From assembly GCA_902766475.1 (NCBI GenBank), contig CACXDQ010000100.1:1-13711 (forward strand): a stretch of DNA of 13,711 nt, read 5' to 3'. This DNA comes from an uncultured Eubacteriales bacterium (lineage in GTDB: Bacteria > Bacillota > Clostridia > Christensenellales > Borkfalkiaceae). Below the pieces are notes generated by a model that ran no database searches, was not told the origin of the DNA, and saw only the letters and a list, made by a program, of their open reading frames with translations. The position numbers were made by a program, and so were the translations under genes. Shown here piece by piece: positions 6,394 through 13,599 of the stretch (the stretch's first letter is position 1; the number at the start of each line of letters is the position of its first letter).

Positions 6394-6677
6394 GCGTTCT
6401 CCCCGTTCTTGCGGCGGCGACGTTTATAGTTTTTACAGCTTCTGTTTTTTTTCGCCGCTCTTTTATCGCTCTTTTCTTCTTCGCTCTCGACCGAAAGAAC
6501 TTCCACCTCTCTCTCCTCGCCGCCGCCTTCGCCTTTAAGGCATAATACGAGCTTTATAACGGTCGGCTTTACTTCTGCCTCCGAATTTCTGTCCGCAATA
6601 TCCCTTATAAGTATTACGACGGCAACCAATGCGACTATCGCCGCCAAAGCCGTCAAAAAAATAAGAACTCTGTCCAT
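6390..6677 (-). CDS. Small single-pass membrane protein of unknown function
   Basis: 95 residues. One membrane segment spans about residues 4-26 (LIFLTALAAIVALVAVVILI region), followed by a polar part with acidic (about 54-68) and strongly basic (about 72-92, including KRRRRK) stretches. I do not recognise a family. The ATG at 6677 has a GAGGGG site (6683-6688) five bases upstream. Its stop overlaps the start of the TasA-like gene by four bases (ATGA), so it is cotranslated with that gene. By context it may anchor, chaperone or help export the matrix proteins, but this is inference only. The highly charged tail would lie in the cytoplasm if the positive-inside rule holds. Confidence 0.7.
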   Translation of the reverse strand: MDRVLIFLTALAAIVALVAVVILIRDIADRNSEAEVKPTVIKLVLCLKGEGGGEEREVEVLSVESEEEKSDKRAAKKNRSCKNYKRRRRKNGENA

Positions 6678-6695
6678 TTTATCCCCTCTTAGTGC

Positions 6696-6712
6696 CGTTA
6701 ATCGACTTATAG
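6696..6712 (-). repeat. Dispersed motif copy between two small genes
   Basis: CGTTAATCGACTTATAG, identical over 17 bases to 355-371 inside the DUF1848 gene. It lies in the 39-base gap between the 39-residue peptide gene and the 95-residue membrane protein gene. Confidence 0.75.
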
Positions 6713-6716
6713 CCCG

Positions 6717-6836
6717 TTATTTATCCTCTTCGGGTATAATGACCTTAGTCGGTCTTTCGTCTTTCAAAGACATGATATAGTTTTCGTAATCGTGTTCGGT
6801 CATCTTGCGAACGGGGTGCTTTTTCTTTTTCGACAT
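6717..6836 (-). CDS. 39-residue basic/acidic peptide heading the TasA-like operon
   Basis: An ATG at 6836 opens a 39-codon frame ending with TAA at 6717-6719. The product starts MSKKKKHPVRK, carries a central MTEHDYENYIMSLKDERPTK segment and ends VIIPEEDK. There is no membrane segment or signal. A strong AAGGAG (6846-6851) lies nine bases upstream, and a promoter fits at 6887-6914, so the frame is probably translated. It is the first gene of the set leading to the two SipW-type proteins. The charge pattern, basic head and acidic tail, gives no family match that I know. It could be a small regulator or a conserved leader peptide. It is short enough to be missed by ordinary gene callers. Confidence 0.65.
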   Translation of the reverse strand: MSKKKKHPVRKMTEHDYENYIMSLKDERPTKVIIPEEDK

Positions 6837-6886
6837 AAAGCTGATCTCCTTTTTTTAATAACATTTTGCGTAAGACTTCGTTTTTT

Positions 6887-6914
6887 ATACTATCCGAATG
6901 AAAACAAAGTTGAA
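6887..6914 (-). promoter_or_regulatory. Promoter of the TasA-like operon
   Basis: Minus strand: -35 TTCAAC (6909-6914), 16-base spacer, -10 TAGTAT (6887-6892). Transcription would start near 6880, about 44 bases before the 39-residue peptide. The match is moderate, and the inverted repeat at 6894-6930 covers the spacer and the -35. Confidence 0.5.
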
Positions 6915-6930
6915 TCTTATTTTCATTCGG
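6894..6930. promoter_or_regulatory. 11-base perfect inverted repeat, candidate operator
   Basis: CCGAATGAAAA (6894-6904) and TTTTCATTCGG (6920-6930) are perfect reverse complements 15 bases apart. They lie in the divergent gap between the TasA-like operon and the VanZ-like gene. The repeat overlaps the predicted leftward promoter and ends eight bases before the rightward -35, as expected for a dimeric regulator controlling both directions. There is no T-tract, so it is not a terminator. Confidence 0.6.
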
Positions 6931-6938
6931 CTAAACGC

Positions 6939-6967
6939 TTGTAAAAAAAGTTAAATTATAATATAAT
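6939..6967 (+). promoter_or_regulatory. Promoter of the VanZ-like gene
   Basis: -35 TTGTAA (6939-6944), 17-base spacer, -10 TATAAT (6962-6967); a second overlapping TATAAT is at 6957-6962. The predicted transcript start falls at or within a few bases of the ATG at 6975. Confidence 0.65.
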
Positions 6968-6974
6968 GTAGAGG

Positions 6975-7709
6975 ATGAAAAAATCAGCTTTGATTATCTT
7001 TATATTGTCGGTTGCGGCATACATAGCTCTGTCCGCCGTCGTACTCGTCCACGCATCCTACAACGGAACAGCGTCGTCCGAGGCGAGCAGTAATTTTGTC
7101 GAGATGACGGGCATATTCGACGAGGACGGGGCGTTTTTCCACACCTTCGGCAAATACGTCGAGAACGAGGACGGAGAGGGCGTTCACCCGGAAGTTGAAA
7201 TTATCGGGAACGATTTCGACAAGCTCTCTTTTACCGGTCTTATGAGGAAATTTATAGGTCATTTCGGCGTTTTTGCCGCAATTTGTCTTTTCGGAGCAGT
7301 TGCCGCATCTAGGCTAAAAAGAAGTTGGATATTTCTGATAGCCGACATTGTTTTAACGTTTTTCGTTGCGCTTATATCCGAGCTTATTCAGCTCTCCTCT
7401 CCCGAACGTGCCGCTCAGCTTTCCGACGTCATATTGGACAGTCTTGGCGCAGCGATGGGCGCTATCGTGTTTATTGCGATATGTTTTCTCGTTTTAAGCA
7501 TAAGAAAAAAGCCTCTGCCCCGTTTCTCGGCATTGGCTTCGATCGTATATACAGTTTTGATCACGGTGCTTTTCGCATTCTTTCACGACAAGTCGAAAAG
7601 CATTAAAGTGTGCTTTATAATCTATTCGGTCATCACCCTTATATCTTTGACAATAATCGCAATAAGTTGGGCTATAAGTCGAAAATCGAACAAAAATCAA
7701 ATTACCTGA
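6975..7709 (+). CDS. VanZ-like family integral membrane protein
   Basis: 244 residues. An N-terminal membrane segment (about 5-27) is followed by an external acidic loop of about 60 residues. Then come RKFIGHFGVF (91-100), membrane segments, SELIQL (135-140) and SDVILDSLGAAMG (150-162), which together are the VanZ-like signature. Two further membrane segments lie near 188-204 and 212-233. VanZ itself lowers teicoplanin susceptibility; most VanZ-like proteins have no assigned role, so none is claimed. The only SD-like element, GAGG at 6971-6974, touches the ATG and the promoter lies just upstream, so the mRNA may be leaderless. It is divergent from the TasA-like operon, and its last eight bases overlap the convergent QueG-like gene. 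Confidence 0.85.
   Translation: MKKSALIIFILSVAAYIALSAVVLVHASYNGTASSEASSNFVEMTGIFDEDGAFFHTFGKYVENEDGEGVHPEVEIIGNDFDKLSFTGLMRKFIGHFGVFAAICLFGAVAASRLKRSWIFLIADIVLTFFVALISELIQLSSPERAAQLSDVILDSLGAAMGAIVFIAICFLVLSIRKKPLPRFSALASIVYTVLITVLFAFFHDKSKSIKVCFIIYSVITLISLTIIAISWAISRKSNKNQIT
7672..7688 (+). repeat. Dispersed motif copy near the 3' end of the VanZ-like gene
   Basis: CTATAAGTCGAAAATCG: the exact 10-base core (7673-7682) with the conserved C before it and TCG after it. It lies in the last 40 bases of the coding sequence. Confidence 0.6.
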
Positions 7710-8376
7710 GTTTGTTTTTGGGGCAGACCTTTATACATATTCCGCATACGGCGCCCCTGCCTATATCCTTGTAGCTCTTCATGTGATCGGAGCATTTGGC
7801 GGCGTCGAAAAAGTCGTCCCGACTCATTCCCTCGGCGTATTCTATACCCGAAATAGCCCCGGCGGGGCAATTATCTCTGCAGACGGTGCAACTTCCGCAA
7901 CCGCCTGTTATTTTTTGCCGTTGACTTATAAGCTGCATATCCGTAAGAACGGTGGCAAACCTCACCTTAGAGCCGTATTCTTTCGTGAGGAGCAGACAGC
8001 TCTTGCCGATATAGCCTATGCCGGACAGCACCGCCGCCTTTTTATGTGAGAAAACCCCTCTATAAGCCGATTTATCGTCGTTCGTACTCTGCGAAGCGGC
8101 TATCGGAAAGGCGTTATATCCCTCGTCCTCTATCATCTTCACGACGTCTAAGGAAAGCTGGTCGAGCCGAGCGTTCACCGCCCTATAATGCTGAAAATAC
8201 ATTATAGACGGTCTGTCCTCTATTGTCTTTAAAACGGCGTCGGAAAGCTTGTAGGCGATAGATACGGCGTATTTTAAATTTCCCTGCCCCTTTATGGGGC
8301 TTTCGTCTATCTCGCAAAAGCCGACGAGTGCCGCTCCGCCGTCTTTTAATTTTTGCTCTATCTCTCTTTCAAGCAT
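7702..8376 (-). CDS. Short QueG-like protein with two 4Fe-4S clusters
   Basis: 224 residues. The N-terminal part resembles the QueG/reductive dehalogenase-like fold, with SGIGYIGKSCLLL (118-130) matching the AGLGWIGKNTLLL segment of epoxyqueuosine reductase. The Cys pattern is C160xxC163xxC166xxxC170P, then C195, then C211xxC214xxxC218P, enough for two [4Fe-4S] clusters. True QueG enzymes are clearly longer and have an Asp in a DTAPVLER-type segment before this motif; aligned by eye, that Asp is absent here (SAYRGVFSHKK). It is therefore better called a double-cluster iron-sulfur protein than a queuosine enzyme. It starts one base after the dtd stop, so translation is coupled. It ends overlapping the VanZ-like gene. 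The reaction is unknown. Confidence 0.82.
   Translation of the reverse strand: MLEREIEQKLKDGGAALVGFCEIDESPIKGQGNLKYAVSIAYKLSDAVLKTIEDRPSIMYFQHYRAVNARLDQLSLDVVKMIEDEGYNAFPIAASQSTNDDKSAYRGVFSHKKAAVLSGIGYIGKSCLLLTKEYGSKVRFATVLTDMQLISQRQKITGGCGSCTVCRDNCPAGAISGIEYAEGMSRDDFFDAAKCSDHMKSYKDIGRGAVCGICIKVCPKNKLR
8060..8077 (+). repeat. Degenerate copy of the dispersed motif in the QueG-like gene
   Basis: CTATAAGCCGATTTATCG differs from the core by one base (T to C) and has one extra T in the flank. The conserved flanks suggest a decayed copy, but it is within coding sequence and could be chance. Confidence 0.35.
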
Positions 8377-8377
8377 A

Positions 8378-8815
8378 TCAGATCTCGTATATGATAGTTA
8401 CAGGGCCGTCATTTGATTGTTCTATCTTCATATCCGCCCCGAACTTGCCGAGCTTGACCTCAACGCCTTGCTCTCTCAATTTTTGAGCGCAATAGAGATA
8501 CATTTTCTCCGCTTTTTGAGGCTCTTCAGCGTCCGTAAAACTCGGTCTGTTGCCGTGCGAAACGTCGGCGCAGAGCGTAAATTGGGAGATAAAAAGCACC
8601 TCTCCGCCCACGTCTTTGAGCGCCTTGTTCATCTTGCCGTTTTCATCCTCGAAAACCCTTAAATTAGCTATCTTTTTAGCGAGGTAGTCGGCTTTGTCCT
8701 CGGTGTCGCCTTTGCCGACTCCGAAATATACGGCAAAGCCCTTTTCGATCTCGGAAATAAGCTCTCCGTCGACGGAAAGGGTAACCTTCCCCGTTCTCTG
8801 CACGACAGCTTTCAT
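8378..8815 (-). CDS. dtd: D-aminoacyl-tRNA deacylase
   Basis: 145 residues, exactly the usual length. Both defining motifs are present: SQFTL (77-81) and GPVT (137-140), the latter carrying the cross-subunit cis Gly-Pro that selects the D-amino acid. MKAVVQR at the start, KIANLRVFEDENGKMNKAL (48-66) and GADM (126-129) are also typical. The enzyme is a cytoplasmic homodimer that hydrolyses D-aminoacyl-tRNA and glycyl-tRNA(Ala), preventing entry of the wrong residue into protein. GGGAG lies about six bases before ATG 8815. It is the middle gene of a three-gene operon, 12 bases after the transporter and one base before the QueG-like gene. Confidence 0.97.
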   Translation of the reverse strand: MKAVVQRTGKVTLSVDGELISEIEKGFAVYFGVGKGDTEDKADYLAKKIANLRVFEDENGKMNKALKDVGGEVLFISQFTLCADVSHGNRPSFTDAEEPQKAEKMYLYCAQKLREQGVEVKLGKFGADMKIEQSNDGPVTIIYEI

Positions 8816-8827
8816 ATTATTCTCCCG

Positions 8828-10513
8828 TCAGTTCAGTTCGTCTATCGAGTGCGCTATAAACGTTATGTGGTCGCCGACACGTTCAAGGTTGGAAACGAGG
8901 TTGATAAACACCGCACTGTTCCTTGCGTCGCACGAGCCTTCGTTGAGCCTCTTTATATGCCCGTCGATAAGCGCTTTTCTCATTCCGTCGATACAGTCCT
9001 CAATATATTCGAGTTCGGGATATTTTTCGCCGCTCTTGGTTTCAAATATCTCTATCGCTATCTTATAAAGGTCGACGATATTTTGATACATTTCCTTTAA
9101 GGAAACTATTACGTTGTCGGAAAAGACGAGTTCTTTTTCAACCGTAGTTTTGGTATATTTGACGATGTTATCTGAAATTTCGGAAATTCTCAGCATGTCG
9201 CCTATGGCGTGATACAATATGGATATCCTCGTATCGTCGTGGACGGAAACAGTTGCGCCCGAAACCTTTATGAGATAATCGGTTATCTGTTTGGAAGTTA
9301 AGTTTATCTCGTCGTTTTCCTTGGCGACCTCGTCCGCCACGCTCACGTCCTTATTGATAAACCCGTCGAACGAGAGTTTTAAATTGTCCATACATCTGTT
9401 GCCGAGAAGGACGGCTTCCTTTTGAAGTTGGGCGATGGCAACGGTAGGCGTCGCAAGCATACGCTCGTCCATATATGTGATGCGTATCTTCTCCTCTTCC
9501 TTCTTCTCCTTGACGACGGCTTCGGTTATCTTTACGAAAACGCCGGTCATGGGAAGGAAGATAAGCGTGCAAATAAGGTTGAACGCAAGGTGGAAGAGCG
9601 CAAGCTCCATTTCGGGGTTACCTATAATTCTGAACCAAAAATCTCCGAAACCGTGCCAGATATTGAGTACAAAAAGGAATATTATCGCCCCGAAAGTATT
9701 GAATAAGAAATGAATGAGCGCCGCCCTCTTTGCGTTTGTGGACGCTCCGAGCGAACTGATAAGCGCCGTTACGCACGTTCCGATATTAGTGCCTAAAACT
9801 ATGAAATAAATTCTGTTGCCCACTTCCGTGCCGAAAAGCCCCGTAGCAAGCATGGTGAGCATTATGCCGTTTACCGCCGTCGACGACTGCATTACCGCCG
9901 TTATCGCCGCACCTATCAACAATAAAATTATAGATTCGAGCCATGCGGGGTTGATCTCGAATTTCAACATGTTCCTTATAAAATCGGAATTCTGAATGAA
10001 ATCGCTCTTCATGCAAAGAGATATGAGCGTCAAGCCGAGAAATACAAGCCCGAAACCCGCCACGGTAAGCGACCAGCTCTTCGCCTTGCCCTGTTTAAAG
10101 AGCATCGAGAGGAATATGCCGGCAAACGACAAGACCATAAAGTATTTGCCCACGCTCGTAAGCCCGACCGCAAACAAGATCGTCGTTATCGTCGTTCCGA
10201 TATTTGCGCCCATGATTATCGCCGTAGCCTGATACAACGTCATCATACCGGCATTGACGAAACCTATTACCATGACCGTCGTTGCGCCGGAACTCTGCAT
10301 AAGCACTGTCGCCCCGGCACCTATGCCGACGCCGGCAAGCTTGTTTTTCGACGTCTTGTCGAAGAGCTTTCTCAAACCCTTGTTCGCAACGCTCTGCAAG
10401 TTTTCCGACAACAGCTTAAAGCCGATGAGGAATGCGCCTAAGCCTGCGACCACCCACAACACGACCTCTAAACTGTGAAAAACTATACTCGTACCGCTGA
10501 GTAAATTATCCAT
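8828..10513 (-). CDS. Na+/phosphate cotransporter, NptA family, with C-terminal PhoU-like domain
   Basis: 561 residues. The membrane half (about 15-335) contains the family's two inverted repeats, each with a QSS motif and a GxNIGT motif: QSSGATT (73-79) with GANIGTT (102-108), and QSSTAVNG (209-216) with GTNIGTC (241-247). Residues about 365-561 form a helical PhoU-like cytoplasmic domain. The family imports inorganic phosphate with sodium. AGGAG (10528-10532) is 14 bases from the ATG, longer than usual, with no better in-frame start visible. The gene leads an operon with dtd and a QueG-like gene, and a promoter fits at 10606-10633. The linkage to dtd gives no obvious shared pathway. Substrate is inferred from family membership. 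Confidence 0.94.
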   Translation of the reverse strand: MDNLLSGTSIVFHSLEVVLWVVAGLGAFLIGFKLLSENLQSVANKGLRKLFDKTSKNKLAGVGIGAGATVLMQSSGATTVMVIGFVNAGMMTLYQATAIIMGANIGTTITTILFAVGLTSVGKYFMVLSFAGIFLSMLFKQGKAKSWSLTVAGFGLVFLGLTLISLCMKSDFIQNSDFIRNMLKFEINPAWLESIILLLIGAAITAVMQSSTAVNGIMLTMLATGLFGTEVGNRIYFIVLGTNIGTCVTALISSLGASTNAKRAALIHFLFNTFGAIIFLFVLNIWHGFGDFWFRIIGNPEMELALFHLAFNLICTLIFLPMTGVFVKITEAVVKEKKEEEKIRITYMDERMLATPTVAIAQLQKEAVLLGNRCMDNLKLSFDGFINKDVSVADEVAKENDEINLTSKQITDYLIKVSGATVSVHDDTRISILYHAIGDMLRISEISDNIVKYTKTTVEKELVFSDNVIVSLKEMYQNIVDLYKIAIEIFETKSGEKYPELEYIEDCIDGMRKALIDGHIKRLNEGSCDARNSAVFINLVSNLERVGDHITFIAHSIDELN

Positions 10514-10605
10514 CGTGAAAAATTATTCTCCTATATTATATAATGTTTTCAATTAGCGCCTTGCGGCCAAAAGGAAGAAACGTCTAAGAAAACGCCATAC
10601 TGCCC

Positions 10606-10633
10606 ATAATAATATGATAACCTATTTTGACAA
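10606..10633 (-). promoter_or_regulatory. Promoter of the transporter-dtd-QueG-like operon
   Basis: Minus strand: -35 TTGTCA (10628-10633), 16-base spacer, -10 TATTAT (10606-10611). It gives a leader of about 85 bases. A perfect TATAAT nearer the gene (10535-10540) lacks a -35 and would start transcription inside the ribosome binding site. Confidence 0.5.
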
Positions 10634-10688
10634 AAAAGACAACAATTTTAACGCCAAAATACAAACATTGCCGTTTTCAAAAAGATAA

Positions 10689-10730
10689 TTGACAAAAAAA
10701 GTTGAAAAAAATATATCTATATGATAAAAT
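10689..10730 (+). promoter_or_regulatory. Promoter region of the YfhO-family gene
   Basis: Two overlapping arrangements fit: TTGACA (10689-10694) with TATATC (10712-10717), spacer 17; or TTGAAA (10702-10707) with TAAAAT (10725-10730), spacer 17. The second would start at the ATG itself, the first about 12 bases before it. A-rich tracts around the hexamers could act as an UP-like element. Confidence 0.5.
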
Positions 10731-10736
10731 AGCATT

Positions 10737-13538
10737 ATGGAACAATCGGTTAAAACCAACGCCGAAGACGCAACAAAAATTACGAGGCGCACTTTCGACT
10801 TTAATAATTTCATAAAAAACAATTACGGTTTTTTGCTTATTACCCTGTTCGTGTTCGGGCTATACGCATTTTCGCAAGCCTATTTCAATATCTGGCCGTT
10901 CGGGATAAAATCAAAGGCGATAATGGCGAGCTACGATCAGCTCGCTCAGGTCTGCCCCACCCTCGAACATTATTTTTCGGTATTGGACGGCACGAGCGGG
11001 CTTTTCCACACATTTAACCTCGGCGGCGGAATGGATATGTTCGGCATACTCGCCTACTGCACCGTAAGCCCCTTTTCATTCCTCTTTCTCTTGGGGGGGA
11101 GAGGAAACGCAATCTATATGGTGAGCGTCGTCCTTCCGCTCAAAAATATCTGCTGTGCTTTTTCGGCGCTGTGGTTTTTAAAGAGATATTTCAAGGCTAT
11201 CCCGCACTACGTTGCGACCGTAATGGCGATATTGTATTCGTTCGGCGGCTACCTCTACGTTGCGAATACTTATATAAACTGGGTAGATTTAATGATATAT
11301 ATGCCCGTCCTCGGCGCCGGCTTTATATCGTTTGCGAAAGAGGGCAAGATAAAACTCTTGTCCATCTCGCTCGCACTCACTATCTACACTTGTTTCTCTA
11401 TTGCGAGCTTTTCTTTCCTCACTGTCTACCCGATAGGAATATTATATATATGGATATGTACCCAAAAGGGCAAAAAGCTCGAAACGGCGGCTAAATTTTC
11501 GCTATGCTTTGCCCTTGCCGTTGCGATAAGCCTTCCCATAATGCTTCCCGCACTCTCCGCATACACGAGGGCGGGGCGAAACACGGGGCTTTTCAGTCGT
11601 ATTTTCGAGAGCGACGTCAAAAACGTAGACCACCTCTACAAAAAATTCAGCTACGTCCTTTGCGATTCCGTCTTTCTCTTCCTTACGATAGTGTATTTCA
11701 TAAGGTCGAGAAAGGACAGAAAGACGCTTTTTTTTGCGGCGGCGATAGCCGTATATCTCCTTCCGTGCCTTATAGACGAAAGCATGCTTTTACTGAATTT
11801 CGGCTCTTATTACAGCTATTCTCTCCGCTTCGGTTTTATAGGCACTTTTCTGTTCTTCTATATCGCTTCATATGAGTTAAACGACTTATACGGGCACTTC
11901 TATGAGTCAAGCGAGAATAATAACGTCAGAAATAAAACGCTTTCCGGCGTGCTGCTTGTAGCCGTCTGTCTGCTCGTTGCGGGCGGGGCGTTCGGAACGT
12001 ATAGGCTATTCGACTTCATTTTAAGCGGAATAAACGACGGCGCATTCGAGGAAAATCAACCCTTTTATTCTTTCTTCGCCGGCTTCGCCCATTCGGTGGG
12101 CGGTTTAGAGGGAACTGCGATTTTATTGGGCATCGTTTTCGTCGTACTTATAACGGTTTTCATCTTTGTAAAATTCAAACTCGTAAGCTTTAAAGACGTT
12201 ATCCCGATAGTTCTCATACTTGCGATCGCTCAGCCCGTTTTCATGGGTGCGGCGATGATAAAGGGCGACCGCCAGGGCGGAAGCGCAGAAAAATACGGCT
12301 ATTATGAAGAGCTTTTAAACGGCATTTCAAAAATCGACGACGATAAGTATTTCAGACTGAAAAGCTACAATTACGACGGCTATATATCGTCGGACGCACC
12401 GCTCGTTTTAAGAAACTATTCGCACACGCTTTTCAACTCTATGGCAGACTCGAAAAACCTCACGATTCCGTCGTTTTTCGGCTACGGCGGCAACGGCACG
12501 AACAGTTCGAGAAGCAACCGTGGCGGCAACTTCTCCGACGCACTTATAGGATATAAATATATCGTTTATATAAAGACAACGAAGAGCGGAGAGTCCTCCG
12601 ACGAGGACAACGCAAAGAGGGTTTACCTCACCAAGACGGACGTTTCGGCAAATAAATTCGTAGTGTATAAAAACGAGAATGCTTTTCCCCTTGCCGCAGT
12701 GATAAAACCCGCCGATATGGGGTTTGAAGACCTGGTGCACGCGGAGATAATAAAGCAGTTTATAAACGTGCTTTCAAGCGGCGAATTTTCACTCACGAAA
12801 GTCGAGCCGAACTATCTTAAAAACGACGACGGAAGCTGGAAATTGTCCTTTAAAGGCTCGCCATACACCGAGGAATGGTGTTACTTCGATTTTCCCGAAG
12901 AATACGAGATGGCAGAAATTTCGAGCGGCAAAGAAAAGGCGCTTGCGGAATATAAGACGTATAATTATATCGAGTTTTCGACTACCCGTTCCGTTACCGT
13001 AAAGAGGACGAACGGCGAGCTTACGAGAGAGGACGTCGAAAAGTATTTTCACGTCGTATCGCTCGATAATTCGACCGTTAAGACTATTTCTGACAAACTT
13101 TGGGCTTCGGGCGTAAAATACGAATTAAAGAAAAACGAAATTAAATTTCCCGAAAAGATAATTGCCGAGAAGGGGCAGATGATGTATCTCGGCTTTACCG
13201 ACATCGACGGCTACACCGTCAAGGTAAACGGCAAAACGGCTCAATTAAAGAAAAACGCCCTCGACCTGATTTTCTTCGACCTCGACGAGGGCGAAAACGA
13301 AATAGAGATAAAATACACTTCGCCATACTATAAATTTATCGTTTTCGGGCTTATAGGCGGACTTTTAATAGTTTTTGCGGCATGGCTCGCCTACAAGAAG
13401 TTTGCGTTTATATTTAAGGGAATGCAAACCGTTTTAGGCACACTAAGCTATGTTCTCGCAAGCGGAATACTTCTGTTCTTCTTTATCTTCCCGACGATTT
13501 TATATATAGTTAAGCTGATAATGTCGTTTATAAATTAA
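10737..13538 (+). CDS. YfhO-family polytopic membrane protein
   Basis: 933 residues. A cytoplasmic N-terminus of about 30 residues leads into a first membrane segment (about 32-52), then the family's early external motif region (WPFGIKSKAIMASYDQ, with FNLGGGMDMFG and SPFSFLFLL following). About ten more membrane segments run to residue 510, then an external domain of over 300 residues with GYGGNGTNSSRSNRGG and ENAFPLAAVI, and two closing membrane segments (about 865-930). This is the layout of YfhO and related GT-C-like proteins; B. subtilis YfhO takes part in sugar modification of lipoteichoic acid, so a role in decorating a cell-surface polymer is likely, acceptor unknown. There is no Shine-Dalgarno sequence before the ATG. 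No clear terminator follows. Confidence 0.88.
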   Translation: MEQSVKTNAEDATKITRRTFDFNNFIKNNYGFLLITLFVFGLYAFSQAYFNIWPFGIKSKAIMASYDQLAQVCPTLEHYFSVLDGTSGLFHTFNLGGGMDMFGILAYCTVSPFSFLFLLGGRGNAIYMVSVVLPLKNICCAFSALWFLKRYFKAIPHYVATVMAILYSFGGYLYVANTYINWVDLMIYMPVLGAGFISFAKEGKIKLLSISLALTIYTCFSIASFSFLTVYPIGILYIWICTQKGKKLETAAKFSLCFALAVAISLPIMLPALSAYTRAGRNTGLFSRIFESDVKNVDHLYKKFSYVLCDSVFLFLTIVYFIRSRKDRKTLFFAAAIAVYLLPCLIDESMLLLNFGSYYSYSLRFGFIGTFLFFYIASYELNDLYGHFYESSENNNVRNKTLSGVLLVAVCLLVAGGAFGTYRLFDFILSGINDGAFEENQPFYSFFAGFAHSVGGLEGTAILLGIVFVVLITVFIFVKFKLVSFKDVIPIVLILAIAQPVFMGAAMIKGDRQGGSAEKYGYYEELLNGISKIDDDKYFRLKSYNYDGYISSDAPLVLRNYSHTLFNSMADSKNLTIPSFFGYGGNGTNSSRSNRGGNFSDALIGYKYIVYIKTTKSGESSDEDNAKRVYLTKTDVSANKFVVYKNENAFPLAAVIKPADMGFEDLVHAEIIKQFINVLSSGEFSLTKVEPNYLKNDDGSWKLSFKGSPYTEEWCYFDFPEEYEMAEISSGKEKALAEYKTYNYIEFSTTRSVTVKRTNGELTREDVEKYFHVVSLDNSTVKTISDKLWASGVKYELKKNEIKFPEKIIAEKGQMMYLGFTDIDGYTVKVNGKTAQLKKNALDLIFFDLDEGENEIEIKYTSPYYKFIVFGLIGGLLIVFAAWLAYKKFAFIFKGMQTVLGTLSYVLASGILLFFFIFPTILYIVKLIMSFIN

Positions 13539-13564
13539 AAATTTGCAATACCGAGTAAAAACAC

Positions 13565-13593
13565 TTGATTTTTTCACGATATTGCTTTATAAT
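13565..13593 (+). promoter_or_regulatory. Promoter for a transcript leaving the window
   Basis: -35 TTGATT (13565-13570), 17-base spacer, -10 TATAAT (13588-13593). Transcription would start near 13600, exactly where the hairpin-rich leader begins. Confidence 0.7.
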
Positions 13594-13599
13594 GATATA

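Noticed and set aside
7921..7930. TTGACTTATA, one mismatch from the motif core
   Set aside because: Within the QueG-like coding sequence and without the conserved flanks; chance is enough. The same holds for ACGACTTATA at 11881 and TATAAGTCGC at 3815.
10535..10540. TATAAT as the -10 of the transporter gene
   Set aside because: No -35 at a workable distance, and transcription would begin inside the ribosome binding site. The promoter at 10606-10633 fits better.
10622..10822. 66-codon minus-strand frame over the YfhO promoter
   Set aside because: Low-complexity, AT-driven translation rich in Phe and Leu, no ribosome binding site, and it overlaps the start of a clear gene.
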